From the NCBI RefSeq assembly GCF_017656495.1, contig NZ_JACDNS010000011.1, positions 1 through 63,882 on the forward strand: a stretch of 63,882 nucleotides of DNA. Reading direction: 5' to 3'. Below the pieces are notes generated by a model that saw only the letters and a list, made by a program, of their open reading frames with translations, had not been told where the DNA came from and did not search any database. How positions within the stretch are numbered: position 1 is the first letter of the stretch; every line of letters starts with the position of its first letter. This DNA comes from Thermococcus sp. (GTDB taxonomy: Archaea > Methanobacteriota_B > Thermococci > Thermococcales > Thermococcaceae). Shown in pieces: positions 25,934 through 36,872 of the stretch. The translations under genes were made by a program, and so were the position numbers.

Positions 25934-26239
25934 CTAAAACTCATCTAATTTGTCCTGTGGAGTTTCGCTCTCTTCAATTATTCTTTTTCCTGCAGCAACC
26001 ATGTCAATGCTGTGCACAACGCCACCGAATTCTTCGATAGTCCTAACTATCTCATCGTAGTCTAAGTTATCACCCACTATTGTTATTTTTATGTTCTCTG
26101 TTTCTTTGTCGATTTCTACAAGTGTTATGTTGACGCCTTCGACTCCCTGAATTTCGCTCAGTCCTAAAGCTAACTCAGTAACCATCGGCTGATGCGGTTT
26201 AAGGACATCTAGTACAAGCAGTCTGATACCTCTCGCCAT
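25934..26239 (-). CDS. DUF211 family protein
   Basis: 101 residues with a ferredoxin-like alpha/beta pattern: GIRLLVLDVLKPHQP at the N-terminus, VEGVNITLVEIDKETENIKITI in the middle, and GGVVHSIDMVAAG towards the end. This matches the small archaeal DUF211 family. No catalytic residues are known to me; such proteins are thought to bind metals or small ligands. It is tightly linked to the regulator downstream. A GC-rich hairpin lies just before its ribosome binding site. Confidence 0.85.
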   Translation of the reverse strand: MARGIRLLVLDVLKPHQPMVTELALGLSEIQGVEGVNITLVEIDKETENIKITIVGDNLDYDEIVRTIEEFGGVVHSIDMVAAGKRIIEESETPQDKLDEF

Positions 26240-26252
26240 TTCTATTCCCCTT

Positions 26253-26266
26253 TGCCCCTTGGGGCA
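26253..26266. promoter_or_regulatory. GC-rich hairpin between two minus-strand genes
   Basis: TGCCCC-TT-GGGGCA forms a 6-bp perfect stem in a 27-base gap between the regulator stop (26267) and the DUF211 start (26239). It stands out in AT-rich surroundings. It could be an operator or an RNA hairpin that tunes expression of the downstream genes. Confidence 0.4.
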
Positions 26267-26845
26267 TTACTTTTTAAGTATTTCTCCTAACTTTTTCAAA
26301 AGTCTTAAAGCTTCTTCATCTCTTCCTAGCTCAGCCATGCTGAGCCATTCAATTGCATGGATTATATCCTCATTTGAGAAATCCTTCAAAAGCTCTTCCT
26401 TCTCTTCGATTTCTTTTGAAATTTTCATCTTATATTCATGCTCTTTTTCGAGGATTTTATCCATGGTATTCAATAGTTCCTCTTCATCAAACTTATATCC
26501 GAGGGCTTTGAATATGTCTAGCTTCGTCTTGAGTCTTGATCTTGCCAAATACCTCAGCTCCTCATCTCCGAGGTAGAGATTTATGTAAAAAGCATCTGCA
26601 GTCCTTCCATAGTATTTTTCAATAAGATTTCCTTTCATTTCAGTTCTTTTAACTTCAACTAAGCCAGCTTCTTTAAGCTTTTCAATGTGGTGATATACTG
26701 TCTGTGGTGTTTTGCCCAGAATTTCGGAAAGCTGAGAGATTGTCATTTCTCTGTTTCTTAAAAGCTGGAGTATTTTTCTTCTTGTGTCCTCGAGCATTAG
26801 CTTAATTACTTTTGGGTCTGTAATTACTTTAACTTTCTTACTCAT
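26267..26845 (-). CDS. winged-helix transcription regulator
   Basis: 192 residues from ATG 26845 (MSKKVKVITDPKVIKLMLED). The winged helix is DTRRKILQLLRNREMTISQLSEILGKTPQTVYHHIEKLKEAGLVEVKR (about 17-65), followed by a long helical region (about 100-190) likely for dimerisation. It resembles the ArsR-like archaeal regulators with long helical tails. It is divergent from the DASS transporter at 27000, with paired GAACGTT elements in between that flank its own TATA region, so autoregulation and control of the transporter are both plausible. Confidence 0.85.
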   Translation of the reverse strand: MSKKVKVITDPKVIKLMLEDTRRKILQLLRNREMTISQLSEILGKTPQTVYHHIEKLKEAGLVEVKRTEMKGNLIEKYYGRTADAFYINLYLGDEELRYLARSRLKTKLDIFKALGYKFDEEELLNTMDKILEKEHEYKMKISKEIEEKEELLKDFSNEDIIHAIEWLSMAELGRDEEALRLLKKLGEILKK

Positions 26846-26862
26846 TTCGACCACCTAATTTT

Positions 26863-26890
26863 AACGTTCTAATTTTTATTTGAACGTTCT
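26863..26890. promoter_or_regulatory. paired AACGTTCT operator
   Basis: AACGTTCT occurs at 26863-26870 and again at 26883-26890, exactly 20 bp apart (two helical turns), on either side of an AT-rich TATA-like AAATAAAAA of the minus-strand regulator. Each contains the palindrome AACGTT. It lies in the divergent promoter between regulator and transporter. Confidence 0.55.
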
Positions 26891-26999
26891 ATAATATAAC
26901 CTTTTCGGGTTTTTATATCCAATGAGCTTTACAAAAGACAAAAAGGTTTATAAATGTAAAGGTTTACAAAGTTGGATAAATTATCCAGGAGGTGATATT

Positions 27000-28319
27000 A
27001 TGAAGCTCAAAAATGAGAGGCATGGAGGGATTATAGTTCTTGTGATACTCCTTGGATTTTATCTTTTGGGCCTTTATTTAAGTCAATCAACCCTAATAAT
27101 GCTTCTTCTGCTTACAGCATTCATTCTGTTTTTCACTGAGTTGATTCCCATAGCATTTACAGCTTTAATGATTCCAGTTGCACTTTCGATAAGCGGTATT
27201 CTTGATGCGAATATTGCTTTCTCTTACTTCGGCTACAAGTGGGTTATAGTTTTCCTATTCATGTTCATGGTGGGTGAAGGACTCTTCAGAACGGGAGCAG
27301 CTCAGAAGATTGGAAACGGTGTCGTAAAGATTGCGGGAACGAGTGAAATTGGCCTAATGCTTCTAATAATGATAGTCGCGGCAATAATGTCTGGCTTTTT
27401 AAGCAACACGGCAACAACTGTTGCTCTAATGCCGATCGTTGTTGCTGCCGCTTGCTCTGCCAGAATAAGTCCGAAGAGGCTTCTCTTACCTTTAGCTTGG
27501 GCTGCTTCTCTTGGAGGAACTTTAACTGTCATTGGAACTCCTCCAAATGGAATAATAAACAGTGTTCTTGAAGAACTTGGCATGAAACCTTTTGGCTTCT
27601 TTGAATTTGGTAAAATAGGTCTTCCTTTAGTGATGGTTGGAATAACTTTATCGGTTACAGTTGGCAGAAAGTTTCTACCAGATGCAGAGACCGAATTTGA
27701 AGGAAAGAGCTTTGAAGAGGTTGAAGAATTAAGAACTGACAAAATGTGGCTCGCTGTTGTTATCTTTCTTTTAACGATCGCTTCAATGATGCTGAAGCTT
27801 CTGCCTTACCAGACGGCAGCAGCGTTAGGTGCTTTGTTGATGGTAGCTTTTGGAATAATAACCCCTAAAGAGGCTTTTAACTCTGTCAGCTGGACAACAG
27901 TATTCCTCTTCGCAGGAATGCTCCCTTTAAGCAAAGCGATGGAAACCACAAAAGCAGCCGAAATTATTGGAAACAGTGTCGTTTCTCATGTTGACAACCC
28001 TTATTTGATTCTGCTTTCTGTAATGCTCATAGCATTCATTTTGGGAAATTCCATGTCTCACACCGCAACGACTGCAATACTGTCACCCCTTGCCATCAGC
28101 ATAGCTCAGGCGGCAAACATAAGCCCCTACCCGCTTTTAATGGCAATTGCTATGACTTCCTCTATAGGCTTCTGGACACCAATCTCAACGCCGCCAAACA
28201 CTATAGTCTTCGGCCCTGGGGGATATACATTCATGGACTACATAAAAGCTGGGGCTGTCATTGAGATAATCTTATTTGCCATGCTCTTCATTTTGATTCC
28301 AATGTTTTACCCATTTTGA
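27000..28319 (+). CDS. SLC13/DASS-family anion transporter
   Basis: 439 residues from ATG 27000, which follows GGAGGTGAT; a longer in-frame ATG at 26922 has no such site. There are about 11 membrane helices. The two family signature motifs are seen: LSNTATTVALMP followed by GTPPNGI, and MSHTATTAILSP followed by STPPNTI, which form the substrate and sodium sites in DASS transporters. Likely substrates are di- or tricarboxylates or sulfate, driven by Na+ or H+. The divergent winged-helix regulator may control it. Confidence 0.85.
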   Translation: MKLKNERHGGIIVLVILLGFYLLGLYLSQSTLIMLLLLTAFILFFTELIPIAFTALMIPVALSISGILDANIAFSYFGYKWVIVFLFMFMVGEGLFRTGAAQKIGNGVVKIAGTSEIGLMLLIMIVAAIMSGFLSNTATTVALMPIVVAAACSARISPKRLLLPLAWAASLGGTLTVIGTPPNGIINSVLEELGMKPFGFFEFGKIGLPLVMVGITLSVTVGRKFLPDAETEFEGKSFEEVEELRTDKMWLAVVIFLLTIASMMLKLLPYQTAAALGALLMVAFGIITPKEAFNSVSWTTVFLFAGMLPLSKAMETTKAAEIIGNSVVSHVDNPYLILLSVMLIAFILGNSMSHTATTAILSPLAISIAQAANISPYPLLMAIAMTSSIGFWTPISTPPNTIVFGPGGYTFMDYIKAGAVIEIILFAMLFILIPMFYPF

Positions 28320-28382
28320 TTTTATTTTGACCTAAGTAAAGTTTAAATTTGAAAGGAAAGAAAGCAAAATGGAGGTGGAAAA

Positions 28383-29774
28383 ATGAACTTGGACTTTTTA
28401 TTTTATCCGAGGAGTGTTGCGGTTATAGGGGCATCACATGTTCCAGGCAAGATAGGAAATGCGATAATGAAGTCAATAACAAGACAGTTCAATGGGAAGA
28501 TCTATGCTGTCAACGTTAAGGGTGGAGAAATTGAGATTAATGGGAAAAAGTTCAAGGTCTATAAGAGCATTCTTGAAGTCCCGGATGAGGTTGATGTAGC
28601 AGTGATAGCAGTGCCTTCAAAGTTTGTGCCGGATGTTATAGATGAGTGTGGGCAAAAGGGAGTTAAGGGGGCAATAGTTATCTCAGCTGGCTTTAAGGAA
28701 GCTGGAAGGGCTGATTTAGAAGAAGAGCTCGTAAAGAGAGCAAGAAAATGGGGTATTCGTGTAGTGGGCCCCAACTGTCTTGGGGTTACGAACCTTGAGA
28801 ATGGGTTTGATTGTAACTTTAATCCACCAGAGAGACAGACAAGGCCAAAATTCGGTGGTATTGCTTTTATGAGCCAAAGCGGTGCTTTTGGAGCTGCAAT
28901 CCTAGATTGGGCCGCAAGACATGATGTGGGAATGAGTAAGTTCATTAGCTTGGGGAACATGGCCGACTTAGATGAGAGCGACTTTATGAGCTATTTAAAA
29001 GATGATCCCAAGACAAAAGTTATAACTGCCTATCTTGAAGGTGTCAAAGACGGCAGGAAATTCTTCAACATCGCAAAGGAAACAACTAAAGTTAAGCCCG
29101 TAATAGTTTTAAAAGCTGGAAGAACTGAGGCTGGAGCTAAGGCAGCTGCTTCTCATACTGGCTCATTGGCAGGTTCTTATGCAATATATGAGGCGGCATT
29201 TGAACAGACTGGTGTTTTGGGTGCAAAAAGCATGAGACAGCTCTTCAACTATGCAAAAGCCTTAGCCATGCAGAAGCCAGCAAAAGGGGATAGAGTTGCC
29301 ATAGTTACAAACGGCGGCGGTGCTGGAGTTATGATGAGTGATGGATTGCTTGAGAAAGGGCTTAAGCTTGCTCAGCTAAGCGATGAAACTAATGAAAAGT
29401 TTGCAAAAGCCATAGAGGAAGGAAAGCTGCCTCACCACATGAGCTACAAGAATCCAATTGATGTCATTGGAGATGCTCCGTCAAAGAGGTATGAGCTGGC
29501 TATGCGCTATGCTTTGGAGGATCCAAATGTTGATGTCCTCGTTGTAATTGCTTTGTTCCAGAGTCCAGCGCTCGATGAGGGTATCGTTGATGTTATGGAA
29601 AGAGTGCAGGAGTATGGAAAGCCGATAGTCTTCGTTGCTCCTGGTGGAGAATATCCAGAGAAAATGGCACGCAGAATTGAGGAGAAAGGAGTTCCAGTGT
29701 TTGAGACTGTCGAAGATGGCGTTGATGCGGTTTATGCTCTGGTTACATATGGAAAGTATCTGAGCGAGGTTTGA
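28383..29774 (+). CDS. acdA: acetyl/acyl-CoA synthetase (ADP-forming), alpha subunit
   Basis: Converts acyl-CoA, ADP and phosphate to acid, CoA and ATP, the last ATP-yielding step of peptide and sugar fermentation in Thermococcales; 463 residues. The N-terminal CoA-binding Rossmann domain has RSVAVIGASHVPGKIGNAI. The CoA-ligase domains include VGPNCLGV, FMSQSGAFGAAILDW and AASHTGSLAGS, where His is the phosphorylated active-site residue. The beta (ATP-grasp) subunit is not in this window, as is usual for this order. Several alpha paralogues with different acyl preferences exist in relatives; which this is cannot be decided. Confidence 0.92.
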   Translation: MNLDFLFYPRSVAVIGASHVPGKIGNAIMKSITRQFNGKIYAVNVKGGEIEINGKKFKVYKSILEVPDEVDVAVIAVPSKFVPDVIDECGQKGVKGAIVISAGFKEAGRADLEEELVKRARKWGIRVVGPNCLGVTNLENGFDCNFNPPERQTRPKFGGIAFMSQSGAFGAAILDWAARHDVGMSKFISLGNMADLDESDFMSYLKDDPKTKVITAYLEGVKDGRKFFNIAKETTKVKPVIVLKAGRTEAGAKAAASHTGSLAGSYAIYEAAFEQTGVLGAKSMRQLFNYAKALAMQKPAKGDRVAIVTNGGGAGVMMSDGLLEKGLKLAQLSDETNEKFAKAIEEGKLPHHMSYKNPIDVIGDAPSKRYELAMRYALEDPNVDVLVVIALFQSPALDEGIVDVMERVQEYGKPIVFVAPGGEYPEKMARRIEEKGVPVFETVEDGVDAVYALVTYGKYLSEV

Positions 29775-29925
29775 CTTTTTATCTTTTCTTAACAGAAAAC
29801 TTTAAATTCTCCTCTTGCATTTTTTAAACCATGTTCGGTGATTGTTTTTGGCTTTGGTACTGATGAAATCAAAACTCTTTTACTTGGGTTAGTCTATTTT
29901 ATCAAAGCTTTTGGAGGTGCTTTTG

Positions 29926-31080
29926 ATGGCTGAATTCAAGGTTACACCATGGGATGTCGAAGGAATGGTGGATTACGACAAGCTGATAAAGGAATTTGGA
30001 ACACAACCGTTAACAGATGACCTTTTGGAAAAGACAGCTGTGCTGACAAAGAGTGAATTGCCGCTCTACTTCAGGAGAAGATTCTTCTTCTCCCACAGAG
30101 ATTATGACTTAGTCCTTAAAGACTACGAAGAGGGGAGGGGATTTTTCTTGTATACAGGAAGAGGTCCGAGCGGGCCGATGCATATTGGTCACATAATTCC
30201 TTTCTTCGCGACAAAATGGCTTCAGGAGAAGTTTGGAGTCAATTTATATGTTCAAATCACAGATGATGAGAAGTTCCTATTTAAGCCAAATCTAAGCTTT
30301 GAAGACACCAAGAAATGGGCTTATGATAATATTTTGGACATAATTGCAGTTGGCTTTGATCCAGATAAGACTTTCATATTCCAAGATAGCGAATTCACGA
30401 AGATTTATGAAATGGCTATTCCAATAGCGAAAAAAGTGACATACTCAATGGCTAAGGCTGTTTTCGGCTTCACAGAGCAGAGCAAGATTGGAATGATTTT
30501 TTACCCAGCAATTCAAGCAGCTCCAACGTTCTTTGAAAAGAGGAGGTGCCTAATTCCGGCAGCCATAGACCAAGACCCGTACTGGAGAATTCAGCGCGAC
30601 TTTGCTGAGAGCTTGGGGTATTACAAAACTGCCGCACTCCACAGCAAGTTCGTTCCTCCTTTGACCGGATTGGAAGGAAAGATGAGTGCTTCAAAGCCAG
30701 AAACAGCTGTTTATTTAACAGATGATCCAGAAGAGGCAGGCAAAAAGATTTGGAAGTTTGCTTTAACAGGCGGTCAGCCTACACTAAAAGAGCAGAGAGA
30801 AAAAGGTGGAAATCCGGAGAAGTGTGTTGTCTTCAAGTGGCTCGAGATATTCTTTGAGCCAGACGATAAGGCTCTGCTTGAGAGATACCACTCATGTAAG
30901 AGCGGTGCTCTGACATGTGGAGAATGCAAGCGCTATCTCATAAAGAAAGTTCAGGAATTCCTTAAAGAACACCAGAAGAGAAGGGAAAAAGCTAAAGATG
31001 AGATTGAGAAGTTTAAATACACTGGAAAATTAGCTCAGGAGAAGTGGAACGAGGCAATCCCAGAGCCTCTGAGGAGGTGA
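29926..31080 (+). CDS. trpS: tryptophanyl-tRNA synthetase
   Basis: A class I aminoacyl-tRNA synthetase, 384 residues from ATG 29926 (GGAGGTGC upstream). The HIGH-type motif is GPMHIGH; the KMSKS-type motif is GKMSAS. The N-terminal part resembles the eukaryotic/archaeal type (TPWDVEGMVDYDKLIKEFG, then RRFFFSHRDYD). A Cys cluster near the C-terminus (HSCKSGALTCGECKRY) is a possible zinc site typical of archaeal TrpRS. Charges tRNA-Trp. Confidence 0.95.
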   Translation: MAEFKVTPWDVEGMVDYDKLIKEFGTQPLTDDLLEKTAVLTKSELPLYFRRRFFFSHRDYDLVLKDYEEGRGFFLYTGRGPSGPMHIGHIIPFFATKWLQEKFGVNLYVQITDDEKFLFKPNLSFEDTKKWAYDNILDIIAVGFDPDKTFIFQDSEFTKIYEMAIPIAKKVTYSMAKAVFGFTEQSKIGMIFYPAIQAAPTFFEKRRCLIPAAIDQDPYWRIQRDFAESLGYYKTAALHSKFVPPLTGLEGKMSASKPETAVYLTDDPEEAGKKIWKFALTGGQPTLKEQREKGGNPEKCVVFKWLEIFFEPDDKALLERYHSCKSGALTCGECKRYLIKKVQEFLKEHQKRREKAKDEIEKFKYTGKLAQEKWNEAIPEPLRR

Positions 31081-31116
31081 TTTTTCTTCTTCCTTAATTT
31101 TTAGTTTTATTGTTTT
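31080..31116 (+). terminator. T-rich terminator after trpS
   Basis: TTTTTCTTCTTCCTTAATTT followed by further T-runs directly at the trpS stop. Confidence 0.4.
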
Positions 31117-31164
31117 AGGCATAATTATAAACTCCAAATAGATTAACTTAACTTTGGTGGTTCC

Positions 31165-31842
31165 ATGATTCGCTTACCCTTTAGAGATGGCTTTTATGAG
31201 GTCAATCCGAGCAAGATAATATGTCTCGGGAGGAATTATGCCGAACACGCAAAGGAATTAGGTCATGAGGTTCCAAAAGAGCCTGTAATTTTTCTTAAAC
31301 CTCCTTCCGCTTTGATCGGACCAAATCAGACAATAATTCTACCAAAAAAGAGCAGAGAAGTTCACCATGAAGTTGAGCTTGCCGTTATTATAGGGAAGAG
31401 AGGAAAGAACATCCCGAGAGAAAGAGCTATGGATTATGTGCTAGGCTATACGATTCTGCTTGACATCACTGCTAGAGACTTGCAGTGGGAAGCTAAGAGA
31501 AAGGGGCTCCCTTGGACAGTTGCTAAAGGCTTTGACACCTTTGCACCTATTGGACCAAGAATTGTTGATAAGCGCGAGCTTGATCCGAACGACCTTGAGA
31601 TAGGGCTGAAGGTTAACGGAGAAGTTAGGCAGCTCTCAAGGACAAGCAAGATGATTTTTAAGATTCCGGAGATAATCGAGTACATCTCAAGCATAATGAC
31701 GCTTGAAAAGGGTGACATAATTGCAACGGGAACTCCAGAAGGCGTTGGTCCTCTAAGACACGATGACATTGTAGAGGCCTGGATTGAAGGGATTGGAGTT
31801 TTAAAGGAAAATGTGTTGGCGGAGAGATCAATATTGTGTTAG
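31165..31842 (+). CDS. fumarylacetoacetate hydrolase family protein
   Basis: 225 residues. The FAH fold is marked by KIICLGRNYAEHAKELG, the metal-binding HHEVELAVIIGKRGKNI with the two conserved Glu residues, LLDITARDLQ (metal Asp), KGFDTFAPIGP and TGTPEGVGP. Members act as acylpyruvate hydrolases or oxaloacetate decarboxylases/tautomerases. The exact substrate is unknown. The gene ends two bases before the convergent methyltransferase gene. Confidence 0.88.
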   Translation: MIRLPFRDGFYEVNPSKIICLGRNYAEHAKELGHEVPKEPVIFLKPPSALIGPNQTIILPKKSREVHHEVELAVIIGKRGKNIPRERAMDYVLGYTILLDITARDLQWEAKRKGLPWTVAKGFDTFAPIGPRIVDKRELDPNDLEIGLKVNGEVRQLSRTSKMIFKIPEIIEYISSIMTLEKGDIIATGTPEGVGPLRHDDIVEAWIEGIGVLKENVLAERSILC

Positions 31843-31843
31843 G

Positions 31844-34017
<2,174 letters not shown>

Positions 34018-34409
34018 CTCGCACCACCGTTATCTCAAATATCACAGTCCCTCCATCGGTATAAGGCGGTCCGGGATCAAGGCATTGCACATAGGCTTTA
34101 TCTCCTTTTCCTAGACCAATTTCGCTTGGCTTAACTCCTTTTCTAAGTGCTACTATATAGGGTATTAGTGACGCAAATGCATGAGTGCATATTGCGTCTG
34201 TTTCCTCTAACTTTACTTGTGGCCCTTCAATAACTATTTTGTCTCCGACTTTAAATACTGGACATTTTCCCTTAATTTCTATAGCCTTGATAATTAATTT
34301 TTCCATTACTTATCACCGAAATCTAAATAAGGCTTGAGGTTCAAAAGATTAATTCAGATGTGAATAGTTCATTATAATTTTAACGATAACTCTCATGGTG
34401 GTGCTCAAA

Positions 34410-35825
34410 GTGTCAGAAGATATTGAAGCAAAAATTAGAAGGTTGAGAGAATTAGGAAAGGCAACCGCTGAACAGGAAGCTAGACCCTCTAAGCCTCCTG
34501 TGGCAAGACCTCCTCGGAGAGTTTCTAAAATTGGAAGTCTGAGGGAAAGAGAAAGAAAAAGAAGAATTATGATTGGAGCTGCAATTGTAATTATCATTCT
34601 CTTGGCGTTTTCAGTTGCCGTTTATACTTATTACCAGAATAGAACTCTTAGAGAGTTAGAACAAGCAAAGCAGCAAAAAATTGCGGAGGTCAATAAGTAT
34701 TTTACAGGAGAGCTTGCAAATGACACTGCTAAGTTTGAACTGCTCAGGCAGATTCAAGCTGCTAAAAGCATCGAGGAACTCAATAAGATTGATGTGAAAA
34801 AAGTTTATGAGGAACGTTTGGCTGAACTCCAGCGAAAGAAAGAGGAAGAAGCTAGGAAAAAAGCTCTTGAGGAGCTCAATAAAGCCAAAGCTCAACAAAT
34901 ATCGGTAATTGAACAGGCATTTGAACCATTGTTGGCTCAGCCTCTTCCGGAAGATCTAAAAAATGAAGCTATCCAAAAGCTAAATCAGCTCAAAGATGAA
35001 GTTGAAAGTGCTCAAAGCGAGGAACAAGTTCTTGCTGTTGATCCCACCCCGTATTTACTAGACCTATGGAAAAAGTATTATTACTACCTAATCGACTCTA
35101 CACCAACTCAAAAGGTAATTCTAAAGAAAGGGGAGGAAAAGAGAATTTATACGAGAGTTGAAGCTAAATACGTGATTAGCAAAATAACAAATCTCAGTGA
35201 TCTTCTCCAGTACACTGTTGAAAAGGCGGAAATGGTTCAAATCGCTCTTGTACTGACAAGAGACAGCATAAATGGGGCATTTCTCTCACCAGGTGACAAA
35301 ATTAAAATCTATGCTAAAAATGGTACAAAAGGTCAGTACATTAAGATTGCAGATGAGGGATACGTTGATTTAATACTTCTTCCAACAACTGCAGGTCAGA
35401 TATCGCTAAGTGAGTCTCAAAGTGAGGGAAGCACAGTTTCAACTTCATCAACTACGTCCTACTCAGAATCTCACTCAACGAGCTACACCCCGGGAGATAC
35501 TACAATAACAAATGCTCAAAATGCAAATGATCAATACTCAACAACTCAGTCAAGCACTGACAGCTCAAGTGCATATTACAACTATAATGTCAACTTAGCT
35601 GAAGTCCTAAAAGCAATTGCAGCTGGAAAAATTGAAGCTCCTGAGGAAGTAAAAGAGCAACTCTACCAATATGGATGGAAAATTATTGATCTTGAAAAAG
35701 ACTCAGGAATGCTTGTTCTCGATCCAACAGCTAGATTCCTTGTGATAATTGAAGTTCCAGCTGAGTTTGTTACAGATATCCTAAACTACAAGGACATGAT
35801 TTACATTGCAAAAATTACGGGGTGA
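34410..35825 (+). CDS. DUF515-like membrane protein of a type IV pilus-like operon
   Basis: 471 residues from GTG 34410 (GGTGGTG six bases upstream); ATG 34395 would add five. A basic N-terminus precedes one transmembrane helix (about 53-75: GAAIVIIILLAFSVAVYTYY), a long coiled coil rich in Lys/Glu/Gln (about 80-205), a beta-rich domain, and a Ser/Thr-rich stretch (about 340-400). This organisation recalls archaeal DUF515 proteins found beside type IV pilus-like ATPases. It probably acts as an envelope-spanning scaffold. First gene of the operon 34410-40695. Confidence 0.75.
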   Translation: MSEDIEAKIRRLRELGKATAEQEARPSKPPVARPPRRVSKIGSLRERERKRRIMIGAAIVIIILLAFSVAVYTYYQNRTLRELEQAKQQKIAEVNKYFTGELANDTAKFELLRQIQAAKSIEELNKIDVKKVYEERLAELQRKKEEEARKKALEELNKAKAQQISVIEQAFEPLLAQPLPEDLKNEAIQKLNQLKDEVESAQSEEQVLAVDPTPYLLDLWKKYYYYLIDSTPTQKVILKKGEEKRIYTRVEAKYVISKITNLSDLLQYTVEKAEMVQIALVLTRDSINGAFLSPGDKIKIYAKNGTKGQYIKIADEGYVDLILLPTTAGQISLSESQSEGSTVSTSSTTSYSESHSTSYTPGDTTITNAQNANDQYSTTQSSTDSSSAYYNYNVNLAEVLKAIAAGKIEAPEEVKEQLYQYGWKIIDLEKDSGMLVLDPTARFLVIIEVPAEFVTDILNYKDMIYIAKITG

Positions 35826-35831
35826 CGGGCA

Positions 35832-36872
35832 ATGAAAAGGTCTCTCATTTCCTTCTTACTTGTTTTTTGGTTATTTGGAACCTTCTTAAATGTATACGTA
35901 GTTGGTGAGGATTACCCTCTTCCTGGTGGGGGGTACAATAATATTGGAGTTAAAGCTACCCTTTATATTGATTTGAACATTACATTGGTTAATACTGCTC
36001 CATTTCCAAAATTCGTAATTGTTAATCCATATTACAATTACATAATATACAGAGAGAATGGAGAAATTTTAAGCGAGATTGAGAACGTATCATATATAAC
36101 TCCTACTCTAAACACTCTCAACTACTTCCCAGGATTCTGGATTAATCCACATGAGACCTTAAAAATTGAAGTAATGGTTAAAAAGGATAATGTTATTTCT
36201 CTGCCTTTAAAAGAGTACAAATCTGCGTTTCCACATAGCATACTCATTAGCTATCCAAATACAACCTCTGTAGTGTATTATGTTAATACAGTTGAGGATG
36301 TGCAAAACTTCTTTTATGGTACTGTTTATCCCCAATTGCTCTTAACTCCCCGTTATTATTTCAATGTTCAGAGTTCTTTCTTCGGGAGAGATGGTGATGT
36401 TAAAATATTGAAATATGAGGGTGAGGTAACCTTGTTACTCCAAAATGTCCCAGATAAATATGGACTATTCAAGACTTTATTTGCAGTCGGATTACCTGCC
36501 ATCTTTGAGGATGCAAATCATTATGGATTTACCCCTGAATACACTATGAAGTATAGTGAATATGTTCATGAATTCTTACCAAGCTTCTTAAATGTAAAAC
36601 AAGAATTTAAAACACAAAATGTCTCGGAGAAAAAGTTCAATTTATACTCTCTTTCAAGCAAGCTTTTAAGTGGAAAGGAAATTGAAAACACAAAACAGCC
36701 CAAAACTAAACTAGAAAGCTTTGACTATCCAGTGTGGATTGTGTGGCTTGGTAGTACGCCCCTTGAGATAAAATACTATGTGTCTTGGAACAACTCTGAA
36801 AAGGTGAATACAATTGGAAGACAAAAAGAAGAAGCGCTCAGGTTTATCTTGGATAGAAGAAATCCTGAGTAA
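35832..36872 (+). CDS. secreted protein of the pilus-like operon, unknown family
   Basis: 346 residues with an N-terminal signal peptide (about 1-25, ending YVVGED). The mature part is rich in aromatic residues and N-glycosylation sequons (NIT, NVS, NTT, NSS-like) and has no recognised domain. There is no C-terminal anchor. Its end overlaps the ATPase gene by 59 bases in another frame. Position after the DUF515-like gene suggests an exported partner or substrate of the same machine. Confidence 0.7.
   Translation: MKRSLISFLLVFWLFGTFLNVYVVGEDYPLPGGGYNNIGVKATLYIDLNITLVNTAPFPKFVIVNPYYNYIIYRENGEILSEIENVSYITPTLNTLNYFPGFWINPHETLKIEVMVKKDNVISLPLKEYKSAFPHSILISYPNTTSVVYYVNTVEDVQNFFYGTVYPQLLLTPRYYFNVQSSFFGRDGDVKILKYEGEVTLLLQNVPDKYGLFKTLFAVGLPAIFEDANHYGFTPEYTMKYSEYVHEFLPSFLNVKQEFKTQNVSEKKFNLYSLSSKLLSGKEIENTKQPKTKLESFDYPVWIVWLGSTPLEIKYYVSWNNSEKVNTIGRQKEEALRFILDRRNPE

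Noticed and set aside
29775-29925. TGATT...CTGATGA in the gap before trpS as a C/D-box RNA
   Set aside because: The D' and C' boxes would have to overlap and no terminal boxes can be placed.
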